Notes: generated by a model from the letters alone, not told the origin. Shown: positions 37,672-48,354, counted from the stretch's first letter. The stretch is DNA of 64,000 nt from Spirosoma telluris (GCA_003259005.1 QLII01000001.1:2372501-2436500), one strand, 5' to 3'. Translations and numbers: made by a program.

Positions 37672-38373
37672 TTGAAATCACTCCTCAAACATTTACCTAA
37701 CGCCATGACCTGCGGCAATTTGCTGTGTGGTTGTATTGGCCTAGTCATGACCCTACGTGGGCACCTGGAAATAGCTTCCTGGCTAATTATGCTCGCGGCT
37801 GTTCTCGACTTTGGTGATGGATTCGTAGCCCGAATGGTAAAGGTATCAGGGCCGTTCGGCAAAGAGCTGGATTCGCTGGCCGATGTCGTAACCTTTGGTG
37901 TTTTACCGGCCACTATCGTTTTTCAGCTTGCCTGGTTTCAGGATTTAGGCGTAATTTCATACGGGGCTTTTCTGATTGCCATTCTGGCCGCTTTGCGACT
38001 GGCTAATTTTAACATTGATACACGCCAGTCCGAATCCTTTCTGGGCTTACCCGTTCCAGCCAATACGATGCTTATTGCCGCTTTCCCGCTTATGGAGCGC
38101 TACCAGCCTCAGTTTGATGCCATCTGGAAAAACGACGTTGGCCTGGGTATGATGATTGCCTTTTCGTTTATGATGGTGACAGAAGTGCCTCTGTTTGCGC
38201 TTAAATTCAAGTCCTTTGGCTGGGCAGAAAATCAGATTAAATACAGTTTTCTAATCGCATCTATACTACTCCTGTTATTTTTGCAGTTTGCAGCCATTCC
38301 ACTGATTATTCTACTGTACATTGTTCTTTCACTTTTTACCAAAGAGCGCAAGAGCGAAGGAGCGAAAGAGTAA
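37672..38373 (+). CDS. pssA: CDP-diacylglycerol--serine O-phosphatidyltransferase
   Basis: An intact 233-residue protein starting at TTG (MKSLLKHLPNAMTCGNLLCG). The CDP-alcohol phosphotransferase motif DG(x)2AR(x)8G(x)3D(x)3D is present as DGFVARMVKVSGPFGKELDS plus LAD. Hydrophobic segments on both sides fit a membrane enzyme with 6-7 helices. It joins CDP-diacylglycerol to serine, the route to phosphatidylserine and phosphatidylethanolamine. TTG is chosen because family members begin just before HLPN; an ATG at 37705 would cut the first segment. Confidence 0.92.
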   Translation: MKSLLKHLPNAMTCGNLLCGCIGLVMTLRGHLEIASWLIMLAAVLDFGDGFVARMVKVSGPFGKELDSLADVVTFGVLPATIVFQLAWFQDLGVISYGAFLIAILAALRLANFNIDTRQSESFLGLPVPANTMLIAAFPLMERYQPQFDAIWKNDVGLGMMIAFSFMMVTEVPLFALKFKSFGWAENQIKYSFLIASILLLLFLQFAAIPLIILLYIVLSLFTKERKSEGAKE

Positions 38374-38429
38374 AATGTATTCACGCCCTAATCGCTCTTT
38401 CACTCATTCATTCTTTCACTCATTAAGTA

Positions 38430-38681
38430 ATGAAATACATCGCTGAAATTAACATCATGACCCGTTCGGAAATTTTAGACCCCCAGGGCAAAGCCGTTAA
38501 ACTGGGTCTTCATAATCTCCAGATGGACACTATCGACAATGTCCGTATTGGTAAGCACATCCGACTCGAAGTAGATGCTGAAACCGAAGATCAGGCTCGT
38601 ACAACGGTCGATTCGGCCTGCCGACAACTATTGGCCAACTTAATTATGGAAGAGTATTCATTCGAGTTGCAACCCGCGTAA
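38430..38681 (+). CDS. purS: Phosphoribosylformylglycinamidine synthase subunit PurS
   Basis: 83 residues, the usual PurS size. The sequence MKYIAEINIMTRSEILDPQG, VKLGLHNLQMDTIDNVRIGK and ANLIMEEYSFELQ follow the family. PurS bridges PurQ and PurL in the fourth step of purine synthesis. PurQ and PurL are not adjacent here. Confidence 0.92.
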   Translation: MKYIAEINIMTRSEILDPQGKAVKLGLHNLQMDTIDNVRIGKHIRLEVDAETEDQARTTVDSACRQLLANLIMEEYSFELQPA

Positions 38682-38785
38682 AAACCCGCGTTGTCTTTTT
38701 CCGGCATAATTAGTACAATAGGTTTATTGGGGAGAACATACTCCACAAAAAGTACTATTTTTGCCGACTATTTTGCTAGCAGCGA

Positions 38786-39792
38786 ATGAATACAATTTAT
38801 TCAAGTATTAAAGGGTTAGGCTTCTACGTTCCGGATACGATTGTCACGAACGACGACCTAACCCAGTATATGGACACGTCGGATGCCTGGATTCAGGAAC
38901 GGACAGGCATTAAACAACGGCGGTACTTCACTCACGGGAAAGATACCAACGCCAGTATGGCAACGGAAGCCTCGCGTATGGCGCTTGACCGGGCCAATTT
39001 AGCAGCGAAAGACGTTGACTTGATCGTATATGCAACCATAACGCCGGATTATTATTTCCCAGGTTCGGCTTTTCTGATGCAACGTGAGCTAGGGCTGGAA
39101 GGTATTGGCGTAATTGATATCCGAAACCAATGCTCTGGCTTTGTCTATGCCCTGTCCATAGCCGATCAGTTTATTAAAACGGGCATGTATAAAACCATTC
39201 TGGTGGTTGGGTCAGAAATTCAGTCAACATTTCTGGACAAAAGCAATGCGGGTCGGGGTGTAGCGGTTATTTTCGGTGATGGAGCTGGAGCGGCTGTTTT
39301 ACAGGCCACTACGGACCCTGAACACCGGGTTTTGTCAACCCACCTTCACGCTGATGGACGCTATGCTGAAGAACTATATGTGCGTGATCCGGGTAGCAGC
39401 CGGGAAGGGCGCTGGATCACCGAAACGACCCTCACCGAAGGCAATTACAACGTGACCATGAATGGCAATACAGTTTTTAAACATGCTGTAGTGCGCTTTA
39501 TGGAAGTGATAAACGAGAGTCTGGAGACTAATGGCTACAAGGCAGAAGATTTAGCCTTACTAGTCCCCATCAGGCAAATATCCGCATTTCGGAATATGTT
39601 CGTCAACAGATGAATTTACCGGAAGAGAACGTGTTCAATAACATACAACACTATGGTAATACGACAGCAGCCTCCATTCCAATTGCGCTGACCGAGGCCT
39701 TCGAACAAGGCCGCATTAAGCCCGGCGATTTGGTTTGTCTGGCCGCATTTGGGAGTGGGTTTACCTGGGCCTCAGCCCTTATTAAGTGGTGA
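38786..39792 (+). CDS. fabH: Beta-ketoacyl-ACP synthase III (frameshift)
   Basis: About 335 residues. The catalytic Cys lies in [19 protein letters not shown], the His in [11 protein letters not shown] and the Asn in [20 protein letters not shown]. The motif [20 protein letters not shown] and the dimer loops are typical. The frame breaks at about 39568, where GTCCCCATCAG should be GTCCCCCATCAG; the second half continues after the gap. FabH starts fatty-acid synthesis by condensing acetyl-CoA with malonyl-ACP. Ribosomal-protein and plsX neighbours usual for fabH are absent, so this could be a second KASIII copy. Confidence 0.92.
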
Positions 39793-39858
39793 AGTAGGTG
39801 GAGTACGTGTAGTAGGTCTAATTACAACTGCACGTACTCCACCTACTTCACCACTTAA
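39782..39858. terminator. 28-bp perfect inverted repeat between convergent genes
   Basis: Arms 39782-39809 and 39831-39858 (TTAAGTGGTGAAGTAGGTGG plus AGTACGTG) pair perfectly. The fabH TGA lies in the left arm and the opposing gene stops at the next base. Confidence 0.65.
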
Positions 39859-40230
39859 CTAATACGTTCCTATCGATAGCATAACCAGCGTACAGGCTTC
39901 AATGGGTTCGATCCCCTCGGCCTGGAGTTGTTTCTCAAATTCCGGATTTTCGGCACCGGGATTGAAAATTACCCGTCGGGGTTTCAGGCTTTTGATGTAA
40001 TTATACAACTTGGGCTGATTTTGGGCTCCAACATACATCGTAACGGTATCAATATCTTCAAGAACAGGTTCCCCTGTACGAATTGGATTGCCTTCAATCT
40101 GTCCCTCTTTCAGACCCAGTAATTCGATTTCGTGGCCGTGACGAAGTAACCGGTAAGCAGCCAGATTAGCATAGCGTCCTGCCTTTTCTGTGGCTCCTAC
40201 CACTAATGTTTTCTTTACTTGAGTACTCAT
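39859..40230 (-). CDS. CoA-binding protein, YccU-like
   Basis: 123 residues from MSTQVKKTLVVGATEKAGRY. The Rossmann-type CoA-binding domain shows KTLVVGATEKAGRYANLAAY, EIELLGLKEGQIEGNPI and RVIFNPGAENPEFEKQL. The family is small and cytosolic and its function is unknown; it may sense CoA or acyl-CoA. ATG at 40230 is chosen over an upstream in-frame Met because it begins the strand of the fold. Confidence 0.8.
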   Translation of the reverse strand: MSTQVKKTLVVGATEKAGRYANLAAYRLLRHGHEIELLGLKEGQIEGNPIRTGEPVLEDIDTVTMYVGAQNQPKLYNYIKSLKPRRVIFNPGAENPEFEKQLQAEGIEPIEACTLVMLSIGTY

Positions 40231-40537
40231 TGTTATTGGGATAAACGCCTTAGGTATACACACCAATTTATTCTTAACCAATAAGGCCAATAGGCAGTTT
40301 CGATATATGGATTATTCTTTGTAAAAATTAGTAATCACTAGCGTTACTTCTGCTTAAAAATCAGGTCATTATCAATAGCTTAGGCCAGTAATAAGTCGCT
40401 TCTGTAGTTTATGTGGGCAATACAATCAATATATTAATAAACTAACAACTATTTTCTCATTCGGTTGTTAAGCACTCATTAAATAGGTTTGGCTTGTTCA
40501 ATTTTGATTTACAGCTAAACATAAAATTACTTCGGTC
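40231..40537. other. Intergenic 307-bp region
   Basis: AT-rich. Apart from the box at 40484 I see no gene, tRNA or repeat. Confidence 0.4.
40484..40491 (+). promoter_or_regulatory. -7 box (TAGGTTTG) of the HNH gene
   Basis: TAGGTTTG fits TAnnTTTG; a TTG at 40464 lies 17 bp upstream. The HNH gene starts 46 bp downstream. Confidence 0.4.
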
Positions 40538-41131
40538 ATGGATGCCAAAGGGACTCAAAGCTTCTGGAATGAAAAGTGGACACCAATTGTGTTTGAAGGA
40601 ATTGAGAATCCTCCTCATTATGAGGTCTCAAACTATGGAAGGCTACGCAGTTTTCAATCAACCCCCACAAGAACAGCAGGTATTGCACCAGCCAAATCTT
40701 CTGGCAAACCGATCAAAGGGTCTGTTATTCAAGGCTATCGGTCACTGAATATTCGTTCGGGCGGAAAAACGTTTAATCGGTACGTGCATAAATTAGTGGC
40801 CGAGCATTTCCAGAAACGCGACAAACCCGACCAAACTTTCGTTATTCACCTCGATCATGATAAGCAAAATAATTATTATCAGAATCTGCGATGGGTCACG
40901 AAAGATGAAATGATTGAGCACAATCGGAATAACCCAAGCCTGAAAAACCGACAACTGCCACGGCAAACCCGCAATTATAAACTGACTGAAAGCAAGGTCA
41001 AAATCATTAAAAAGCTGTTGCTGAATGATAAAAACCGGCTAAAAATGATTGCCAAGCAGTTTGGTATTACCCATACACAGCTCAACCGTATTCGGTCGGG
41101 CGAAAACTGGAAACACGTTACGATTGAGTAG
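40538..41131 (+). CDS. Free-standing NUMOD4-HNH endonuclease
   Basis: 197 residues. The NUMOD4 module FEGIENPPHYEVSNYGRLRS is followed by an HNH-like core (RYVHKLVAEHFQKRDKPD; VIHLDHDKQNNYYQNLRWV) and a helix-turn-helix at the C-terminus (MIAKQFGITHTQLNRIRSGE). Homing-type endonucleases of this structure cut DNA and propagate their own genes. It is not inside a host gene, so it stands alone. It ends 80 bp before repeat element R3. Confidence 0.75.
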   Translation: MDAKGTQSFWNEKWTPIVFEGIENPPHYEVSNYGRLRSFQSTPTRTAGIAPAKSSGKPIKGSVIQGYRSLNIRSGGKTFNRYVHKLVAEHFQKRDKPDQTFVIHLDHDKQNNYYQNLRWVTKDEMIEHNRNNPSLKNRQLPRQTRNYKLTESKVKIIKKLLLNDKNRLKMIAKQFGITHTQLNRIRSGENWKHVTIE

Positions 41132-41210
41132 ACTGGTAGGAAATGGTCAAAAATTTGTCAGGTACAGTTAACCTGATACGACTTTACGATATCTGACAAA
41201 TCCTGACAAT

Positions 41211-41378
41211 CTAGTACTCTTCCAATTTAGATTCTTTGGATACTGTCGCTTCTTTTGCTATTGATTTTCAATATAGTAGACCTAAAAGAATCAACCGCGC
41301 GGGCGTCGGACACGGTCCGCCGTTGCGGGCCGATGCCACCCCGAGAAACAAAAGAATCTACTTTGGTAAAGCACTAGT
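41211..41378. repeat. AGATTCT-ended palindromic element (R3)
   Basis: Imperfect 25-bp inverted ends: CTAGTACTCTTCC with TTTAGATTCT on the left and AGAATCTACTTTGG with TAAAGCACTAGT on the right. The GC-rich interior is the inverse of that in R2. Its terminal ACTAGT contains the stop codon of the sensor kinase. Confidence 0.65.
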
Positions 41379-44300
41379 AAGTTACCGATTCGCCAACTAA
41401 CGGACCAGGGACACCGGCCAAAGGAAGCGATACAAAAAAGGAAGTGCCGACTTCCTCGGTCGTTTCAAACCAGATGGTGCCTCCTGCATGCTCAACTCCT
41501 CGCTTGGCAATGGCCAGGCCCAAGCCCGAACCACCTCGCTTTGTACTAAAATTGGGCAGGAATACCTTGCTTTGAATGGCTTCTGGAATACCTGCTCCGT
41601 TATCATGAATTTCGATCTGCACCGCGTCGCTATTAGTATAGAGCTTCACGTCAATAACAGGTTTTCGATCTGGTGGCACCGATTGAATAGCATTAATCAG
41701 TAAATTAGTTAGAATACGCCCAATCAGCTGTCGATCGCCAACGGCCATGACTGGCCGACTGTCACATCCCGTCGAAGTGTAATTCGTTTATCATCGCCAT
41801 ATAAATCAGCGGTTTTATTGAATAATCCCGTCACCTCAAAAATTTCCTTTTTAGGCAAAGGCATTTTCGCAAATTCAGAGAACGAGGTAGCAATATCGCT
41901 CAGGTTATCGATCTGATCCAGAAGCGAGTCAAATGTCCGTAAAATAATCCGGCGAGCAGGGTCATTGGTGCCAGCCGACGAATCCTTAGAATTTGGAAAC
42001 GTTCGTTGCAAATGTTGCAACGTAAGCTTCATCGGGGTGAGCGGATTTTTAATTTCGTGTGCTACCTGCTTGGCCATTTCTCGCCAGGCCGATTGCTTCT
42101 CAGTCTGTGCAAGCGCCTGCTTACTTTCTTCTAATTTGAGCAACATCCGGTTGTACTCCCGGATAAGCAAACCAATTTCATCGTCAGATTGCCAGGGTAA
42201 AGGATCATTGGGAAGCTCAAGGTTTGTTTTCCTGATTTTTTGTGTCAGTAACCGAAGCGGCTTCGTCAGCATATGCGATGCGAAGTAGGATAAGATCAGG
42301 AAGAACAAAAACAGGGCGGTAAAAATGCTGAGTGATGTGGCGATAACCTCAATAATTTTTCGGTCAAGTTCAGGTTGCGCATAAAAATAAGGAATACTCA
42401 ACACGCCCAGCAATCGGCCATCATACGATTTAATACCTGCATAAGCCGTTCGATACTGCTTAGTACCCAGCGATTCATCGAGCAGATACTGGTTTTCCTT
42501 ATCCTCAATAACATGAATATAAGCCTCTGGATTTATTCGTTTGGATAGATAGCCACTCTCATAAATAAGGGGGTGTTGACGTATAGAGCTGTCCTTTGGT
42601 ATCAAAAAGATTAATGTCAATATTGGCATCGCGGGCAATCTTACCCAACTCCTCCTCCATCGAGGCTTTACTACGTTTTTTAGTATAAAGGTGTTCATCT
42701 AGATACGCTAGGAAGTTAGTCGCAATATTACGCGTATTACTGATGTACGTATTATTCTGATTATCAACATAATTAGAACTGATGACGCCAAGGATAATTA
42801 GAATCACAAAAATTAGAGGCAGAAAAAAGGCCAGGTTCAGCAGAATTTGAATTCGGGTCGAATAGTTAATATTGAACTTGGAGAATCGGTAATTGATAGC
42901 GTACCCCAAAATCACCAGAATAACTGTCAGTACCAGCAGTAAATAAAGAAATGAGAAATTAGAAAAAATATTTCGAAAGGGATATTCTGGTGATGACACC
43001 ACTACAATGCGCCCATCGCGCCCGCGCTGGGCAACGTGCTGGTACTTATTACTCAAAACTCCAGTTGTATACAGCTTGGGATTATCGAGCAATGACAAAT
43101 CAAGTTTCCGGTCATAATTATAACTACCAGGGCCGCTATACAGCAGCCGGTGTGGGGCTGACTTAAGTGAGGAACGGCCTAAAGGAGGCCCCGAAAAAAA
43201 TGCATAGCTATATTCTTGTGTATCAGAGTTCTGGGTAAACTTTGTATCAACCAGTAGTAACTCAGGATAAACACTTTTGGGCCGCTCATTCCGTAAGCGG
43301 AGGTCTAGTACAACATAGCCTAACGTATCGTTTACGGAGGTATTCTGAGGCTGAACAGAAGTCGATGCGGTAGCTGGCTGTCGGATGGCGACAAAGCAAA
43401 CGTACTGTTTAACAAACTGATTATCAACCCCATTCACGAAGTAAACGCCAGGGTATTCCGTCTTGTAGTTGATCTGACGATAGCGGCTCGTTAAGGTCGA
43501 CAACGAAATGGGATTCGGGCTGATGTCGAGCGGTCGCCCATTGGCCCGAAATGAAAACACCTCAATATCATACTTATCAAAATACTTATCTAAGTGCAGA
43601 CTTTTTACCCGTTGCTGAATACGCTCCCGAACCAACAAGGTATCCGTCTGTAAAGCACGGCCAATTTCAGCATCTTTCTGAATCGACTCCTGGGCTTTAC
43701 TCATCAAGAACTCCCCAAATACATCATTTTCGGCCAAAAGCTGTGTAGCAAACTCCTGTTCATGATTTAGCTGCTTTCTAATCTCCTGATTGTAAACCAC
43801 ATAAGCAGTCATTACAGCACATATAAACGCTGCAAGAAACAGGTAAATTGAGGTTTTATAGCGAAATGTATAGAGTGTTTTAGGAAGTTGGCTGACGTAA
43901 ATAAGCAGGAAATAGGCTCCATTTAGTAGAAACACACTTTCTAATGAACCTCCTAAAACTAGCCAAAGACCACCGCTTAAGGCTGTACCTGCCACAATCA
44001 GTAACAAGCCAATACCAATGTGACTAATCCGATTATAACGCAGAAAAAGACTAGCCAATAAATGGATAACCAGAAAATAAATACAGGAGATGGTTATGAA
44101 CACCACCAGGCACACAATTTTCAGAAATGAAAAATGGATATTGAGCGTAATATCAAGCGTAAATTGAGACTTTTCGTAAATGTTATTCAGTTCAATATAA
44201 CACAGGGAAAATACCATGTAGCTAACCATGACGCACCCTACCGACAACACCAATTTCAGCCAGTGAGACCGGTGTAGTAAAAACATATAGACCTGCGAAC

Positions 44301-45229
44301 GGTAATAATACCTCACCCAGTAGAATGCCAGTATGGCAATCACTAGTGCATTAAGCAACAAATCGCCCAGCGATGGCACCAGAACAGAGGACGCATAATA
44401 TTTAGGGTTGAACAGATCTGTTTCGATGAACAAAAACGGTACACCAAAGTAGAGCATTACAGCCCGCAGTAGCAGTAAGTAAATAGCCAGCCCAACAAAA
44501 CCCCATTCATACTGATGTTGTTTCTTCAGCCGAAACATCAATTGTATGAAATAGAGCCCCAGAAAAACGATACATAGCGTAGCCAGAATAACGGTATTGA
44601 CCGGAGTAGAATGATTACGGTAGGCATCTACTTTCGGGGTTCTACTGAGAATAGGAAGGCCGATGAGTTATCGTAAATCGCCTGATAAGCAGCCTCTCGT
44701 TTATCCGTAATCTTCTGAGGATCAAGCGCAAATAGATCTGGATTATAACCCGAATGTAAATACGAATTACTACTATGATAGAGCCGATAAATATTTACTA
44801 ACGAGAATACATCCAGTACCTCTGGCCCAACAGGCACACGTCGATGACTGACGATATAGCGGCCCTGCTCAAAATCAATTAGTTTGGGATTGGTCGTTAC
44901 AGGAGCCAGTTGAGTAAACTCCGGAATAAACCGGTAATCTGACCAATAGACTAACTGTTTATTTTGAAAACAAAATAGGGATATTGCGTAGGAAGGTCAA
45001 ATAAATTGGCAAATGTTGGTTTAGAATTACGCTGTAGTAAATGAGATACACTATCCAAATCAGCCGTGCTGACCTGCATTTCTTCTTTAACCCGTTGTTG
45101 GACAGCACTTACATATTGCTCATCAGTAGCACCCGGCGCATTTTGCTCTAACAAGAAGAAGCACAGGACCGACAAACCTCCGGCCAATGCTGCTAATAGC
45201 AGGAAAATATGTTTCTCGATGCGCTTCAC
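41374..45229 (-). CDS. NtrY-like sensor histidine kinase (several frameshifts)
   Basis: About 1270 residues. Several N-terminal membrane segments (HIFLLLAALAGGLSVLCFFL; LAIYLLLLRAVML; YVVYN end) precede an extracytoplasmic region, a HAMP linker after FLFFLILSYFASHMLTKPLR, a HisKA domain with the phospho-His in VAHEIKNPLTPMKLTLQHLQ and an HATPase with LLINAIQSV, DNGAGIP and GGSGLGLAIAKR. It phosphorylates a response regulator, which is not adjacent. The frame breaks near 41763, 42580-42690, 44580 and 44890. Its last codon (TAG) is furnished by repeat R3, so the true C-terminus may be altered. Confidence 0.8.
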
Positions 45230-45326
45230 AGAATGGGTAGTATTGTCTTAGTCAAAAGCACCCCCTAAAATCATGCCACTTTTTTTAATCATTAGTTAAT
45301 GATCTATAATTGTCCATAAATATTAG

Positions 45327-45626
45327 CTAATGACTCTCGATCACAGGCTTCTCGACCGTGTATCCGCCCGTTTCATACCCAATTTCAGCCCCTAATACAT
45401 AAAGTAAATGTTTCCGATCAATAATGACCTGCACGCCTTCAACGTTATACACTTCGTCGGCTGGGCCAGGCACGTCAAATCCTAATAACCAGGATGATCC
45501 GCAACCACCCCCTCGAACGCCAACCCGCAATCCATACTCCCCGGGAATTTTATTAGCCTGTAATGTGTCCAGAATCTGTTGACGCGCTTCGGGTCGAACA
45601 CGAACGGGATTATCGATTGTCAGCAT
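45327..45626 (-). CDS. IscA/ErpA-like protein lacking the CGC motif
   Basis: 99 residues. The HesB/IscA fold is seen (ARQQILDTLQANKIPGEYGL; RVGVRGGGCGSSWLLGFD). The first conserved Cys is present, but the C-terminal CxC that binds the cluster in IscA and ErpA is replaced by ETGGYTV. It may be a sulfur- or iron-carrier variant without cluster insertion. The neighbour upstream is the sensor kinase gene; a link is not evident. Confidence 0.7.
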   Translation of the reverse strand: MLTIDNPVRVRPEARQQILDTLQANKIPGEYGLRVGVRGGGCGSSWLLGFDVPGPADEVYNVEGVQVIIDRKHLLYVLGAEIGYETGGYTVEKPVIESH

Positions 45627-45673
45627 AAATTAGTATAAACCCTTTTTTCAAAATTACCCATTTTTGCGCAACA

Positions 45674-46213
45674 ATGTTCCCCCTTTCTATGGATCTATTG
45701 AGTGACTTTCTGAAACTGATTGTACCGGCAGGCTTAGTATTATACGGTATGTATCTGACGGTTAAATTATTACTGGAACGAGAAGCGGATCACAACCGAT
45801 ACAATGTACAGGCGCGTTATACCGAAACTGTTGTGCCGATCCGACTACAAGCGTATGAACGAATGGTTCTATTTCTGGAACGGATTAGTCCAAACAATTT
45901 ATTGTTACGATTGGGAGGAAGTTCGATAACGGTGCTAGAGTTTCAACAGCGGCTTTTGCAGGAAATTCGAGAGGAATACAACCACAATTTGTCGCAGCAG
46001 GTTTACATGAGTCAGGCCGTCTGGGATCAGATTCAGGCCGCGATGAACGACGTTATGGTTCTTGTCAATCAGGCATCAGGCGATACCCAACCCGATGCGC
46101 CCGCTCTCGAGCTGTCAAAGCGAATTTTTGAGCGAATTATTCAGCGAGACAAGCAGCCCACCTCTGATGCCCTCCATGCGGTGAAAGCAGAGATTCAGGC
46201 CATGTTTATGTGA
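45674..46213 (+). CDS. Conserved Bacteroidota protein (DUF7935-like)
   Basis: 179 residues. One N-terminal hydrophobic segment (LIVPAGLVLYGMYLTVKLL) is followed by a helical body (LQAYERMVLFLERISPNNLL; LEFQQRLLQEIREEYNHNLS), consistent with a membrane-anchored coiled protein. Bacteroidota often carry this gene near purine or lipid genes. Function unknown. Confidence 0.65.
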   Translation: MFPLSMDLLSDFLKLIVPAGLVLYGMYLTVKLLLEREADHNRYNVQARYTETVVPIRLQAYERMVLFLERISPNNLLLRLGGSSITVLEFQQRLLQEIREEYNHNLSQQVYMSQAVWDQIQAAMNDVMVLVNQASGDTQPDAPALELSKRIFERIIQRDKQPTSDALHAVKAEIQAMFM

Positions 46214-46218
46214 AATAG

Positions 46219-46269
46219 CATGGGGCAAGGAGCACGGGAAGCTAACCCTGCTCCTTGCCCATGCTCCCT
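46219..46269. repeat. Bulged inverted repeat between convergent genes
   Basis: GCATGGGGCAAGGAGCA at 46218 on pairs with TGCTCCTTGCCCATGC with one bulge. It lies between the DUF gene and the lyase gene stop. Confidence 0.45.
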
Positions 46270-46272
46270 GCA

Positions 46273-47112
46273 TTAAAACCCCTGCCGATACCATCAGGGC
46301 CTTTTGTAACGCTGCCTGATTAATTGTAAGGGCAATTCCTTCGCTTGCCAGGGTTTGAATAATTTCTTCAGTTGGTAGGTTACCTGTCAGGTCATCAGTG
46401 GCCATTGGGCAGCCCCCAAAACCACGTAAGGCTCCGTCTATTCGCTGCACACCTGCACGCACCACAGCCCGTACTTTAGCATCGGCTTCGCCTAGACGAG
46501 CGTGTAGATGCGCCCCGAACTCAATATTGGGAAACGCGCTGAGCAACTGAGTGAAAAGCGTTTCAATGGCTTCAGGTGTTGATGAGCCAACGGTGTCAGA
46601 TGGGGCAATGATCGTAATACCCAACTGCACTAACTGCGCCGTAAACTTAGTCACTAGTTCGGTGCTATATGGGTCGCCGTAGGGATTTCCAAACCCCATC
46701 GACAGATAAACAACCAGCTGTTTATCAGCCCCTATGCACAGCTTCTGAATGTCAGCAACCTCAACAAACGCCTGCGCAATCGTCTTATTGGTGTTACGCT
46801 GCTGAAAAGTTTCTGAAATTGATAAGGGAAAGCCTACATAGTGAATTTGTGGATACGAAACAGCCTGCTCGGCACCACGCAGATTAGCGACTATGGCCAA
46901 CAGTTTCGTTTTGGACTTCGATAGATTGAGCCGGCCAGTACCTCAGCCGTATCGCGTAGTTGGGGAATTGCCCTGGGCGATACGAAACTCCCGAAATCCA
47001 GTGTATCGAACCCAACCTGTAGCAGGGTATTCAGGTACTGAATTTTAAGGTCGGTTGGCACAAAATGATCCAGACCCTGCATGGCATCGCGGGGGCACTC
47101 AATAAGTTTCAT
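46273..47112 (-). CDS. Hydroxymethylglutaryl-CoA lyase-like protein (two frameshifts)
   Basis: About 280 residues from MKLIECPRDAMQGLDHFVPT. The HMGL-like TIM barrel includes RDAMQG, LSMGFGNPYGDPYS, IAPSDTVGSS and FGAHLHARLGEAD (metal-binding HxH) with the mobile-loop Cys in GCPMATDDLTGNLPTE. The frame breaks near 46926 (GGCCGG for GGCCGGG) and near 46280 (an extra G); without the extra base it ends MVSAGF. It would cleave HMG-CoA or a related acyl-CoA. The ATG overlaps the stop of the membrane protein upstream. Confidence 0.8.
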
Positions 47113-47459
47113 CGGCGAATGGGTTGGCGCGACCATATAGCCAGCAATACCATAACAGCGGCAACCATCGCTAGCCCCCCAGCTTCTCGGGCCATCTCGA
47201 TATTCATACTGCGCATGCCTACTTCGCTAAATAAAAATCCTTCAAACTTAGGAGGCCATTGGTAAATAGCCGCTACAACGTAAATAAAAGCCAATACCGT
47301 AAAAAACCACCACTGCCCCACCCTGGCGTAGGCCATAAAACAAGCGGCAGCAGCCAGGCCATAAATCGGAATCCAGATTTCGGGGTCGGGGTCGTTGTAC
47401 TGAACGGCTGCGAATAAAATAAAAAGCAGGCCAAAAATGATAGAAAGGGTTTTACGCAT
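47109..47459 (-). CDS. TMEM220-family membrane protein
   Basis: 116 residues with four hydrophobic segments (LSIIFGLLFILFAAVQ; IYGLAAAACFMAYA; WFFTVLAFIYVVAAIY; GLAMVAAVMVLLAIW). It matches small TMEM220-type proteins (AVQYNDPDPEIWIPIYG). The last codons overlap the lyase ATG by 4 bp (ATGA), so the two are probably cotranslated. Confidence 0.8.
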   Translation of the reverse strand: MRKTLSIIFGLLFILFAAVQYNDPDPEIWIPIYGLAAAACFMAYARVGQWWFFTVLAFIYVVAAIYQWPPKFEGFLFSEVGMRSMNIEMAREAGGLAMVAAVMVLLAIWSRQPIRR

Positions 47460-47500
47460 TTTAGGTTTAGTAAATTAGGTAGAGTAAGTGAAATGAGTTG

Positions 47501-47546
47501 AATAAGTGGAGTAAGTAAGGGACTACACCTACTTACTCCACTTATT
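47501..47546. repeat. 17-bp perfect inverted repeat, AAGTGGAGTAAG type
   Basis: AATAAGTGGAGTAAGTA (47501-47517) pairs with 47530-47546. It lies between the TPR lipoprotein stop and TMEM220 start; words match the hairpins at 26495 and 39782. Confidence 0.5.
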
Positions 47547-47557
47547 TCACCAAAAAC

Positions 47558-48277
47558 TTAATGACAATACTCAGCTACGGCATTAGCCGCATCAGCATAG
47601 CCCAATACTTGAGCTTGTTTTAAGTTAAGACAGCCGCTTTCCCGGGCATTTTGCAACAACTGCGCAATGCCCAGTCCATAAAATGCCTTCCCAAACTTGG
47701 GATCAGCGTTAACTGCTTTCTGAAAATCGGCAGTGGCGGCAACAAGTTCTTTCTGCTGGAACCGTAGATTTCCGCGATTGTATAAAGCCAGTGCATTCGC
47801 CGAATCTAATGTTATCGCCTGTGAAAAATCGGTCAAAGCGGGTTGAATCTGTCCCTGCGAGGCAAATAACTGACCTCGGTTGAGGAATAATTCAGCACTA
47901 ATGCTGCGGCTGGTATCAGGGGCAAGTCGGATCGCATCCGAATAATCTTTTAAAGCACCGGGCAAATCATTCTGGGCCACTTTGAGCAGTCCCCGATTAT
48001 AATACGGGCGATAGAAGTTGGGTGCTAACTTAATTGCCTGGTCATAATCGAGGGTAGCATTCGCGTATTCTTTGAGTTCAAAATAAGCCACACCCCGAGA
48101 ATTAAAGGCTTCTGAATTGTCGTCATTGGCTTCTATGGCCTGATTTAAGACCTGTACGGCTTCCCGAAACTTGCCTTCTTTTAAATAAACCCGCCCCTGC
48201 TCAACATAATTATCCGACGAATTACAGGAAACAAGAATGAACAATGTAAAATGAATACTATAGAATAAACGCTTCAT
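47558..48277 (-). CDS. TPR-repeat lipoprotein
   Basis: 239 residues from MKRLFYSIHFTLFILVSCNS, a lipoprotein signal (LVSC). About five or six tetratricopeptide repeats follow (EAFNSRGVAYFELKEYANAT; YNRGLLKVAQNDLPGALKDY; ALYNRGNLRFQQKELVAATA). TPR proteins mediate protein contacts; a periplasmic scaffold role is inferred. Function not known. Confidence 0.8.
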   Translation of the reverse strand: MKRLFYSIHFTLFILVSCNSSDNYVEQGRVYLKEGKFREAVQVLNQAIEANDDNSEAFNSRGVAYFELKEYANATLDYDQAIKLAPNFYRPYYNRGLLKVAQNDLPGALKDYSDAIRLAPDTSRSISAELFLNRGQLFASQGQIQPALTDFSQAITLDSANALALYNRGNLRFQQKELVAATADFQKAVNADPKFGKAFYGLGIAQLLQNARESGCLNLKQAQVLGYADAANAVAEYCH

Positions 48278-48297
48278 TGGCGAATGGGCGAATGGGC

Positions 48298-48354
48298 GAA
48301 TGAGCGAATGAGTGACTAATACTAAACCGGATTTATTCACTCATTCGCTCATTC
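48298..48354. repeat. 18-bp perfect inverted repeat, GAATGAGCGAATG type
   Basis: GAATGAGCGAATGAGTGA (48298-48315) pairs with 48337-48354. Tandem GCGAATGG words precede it. Confidence 0.5.
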
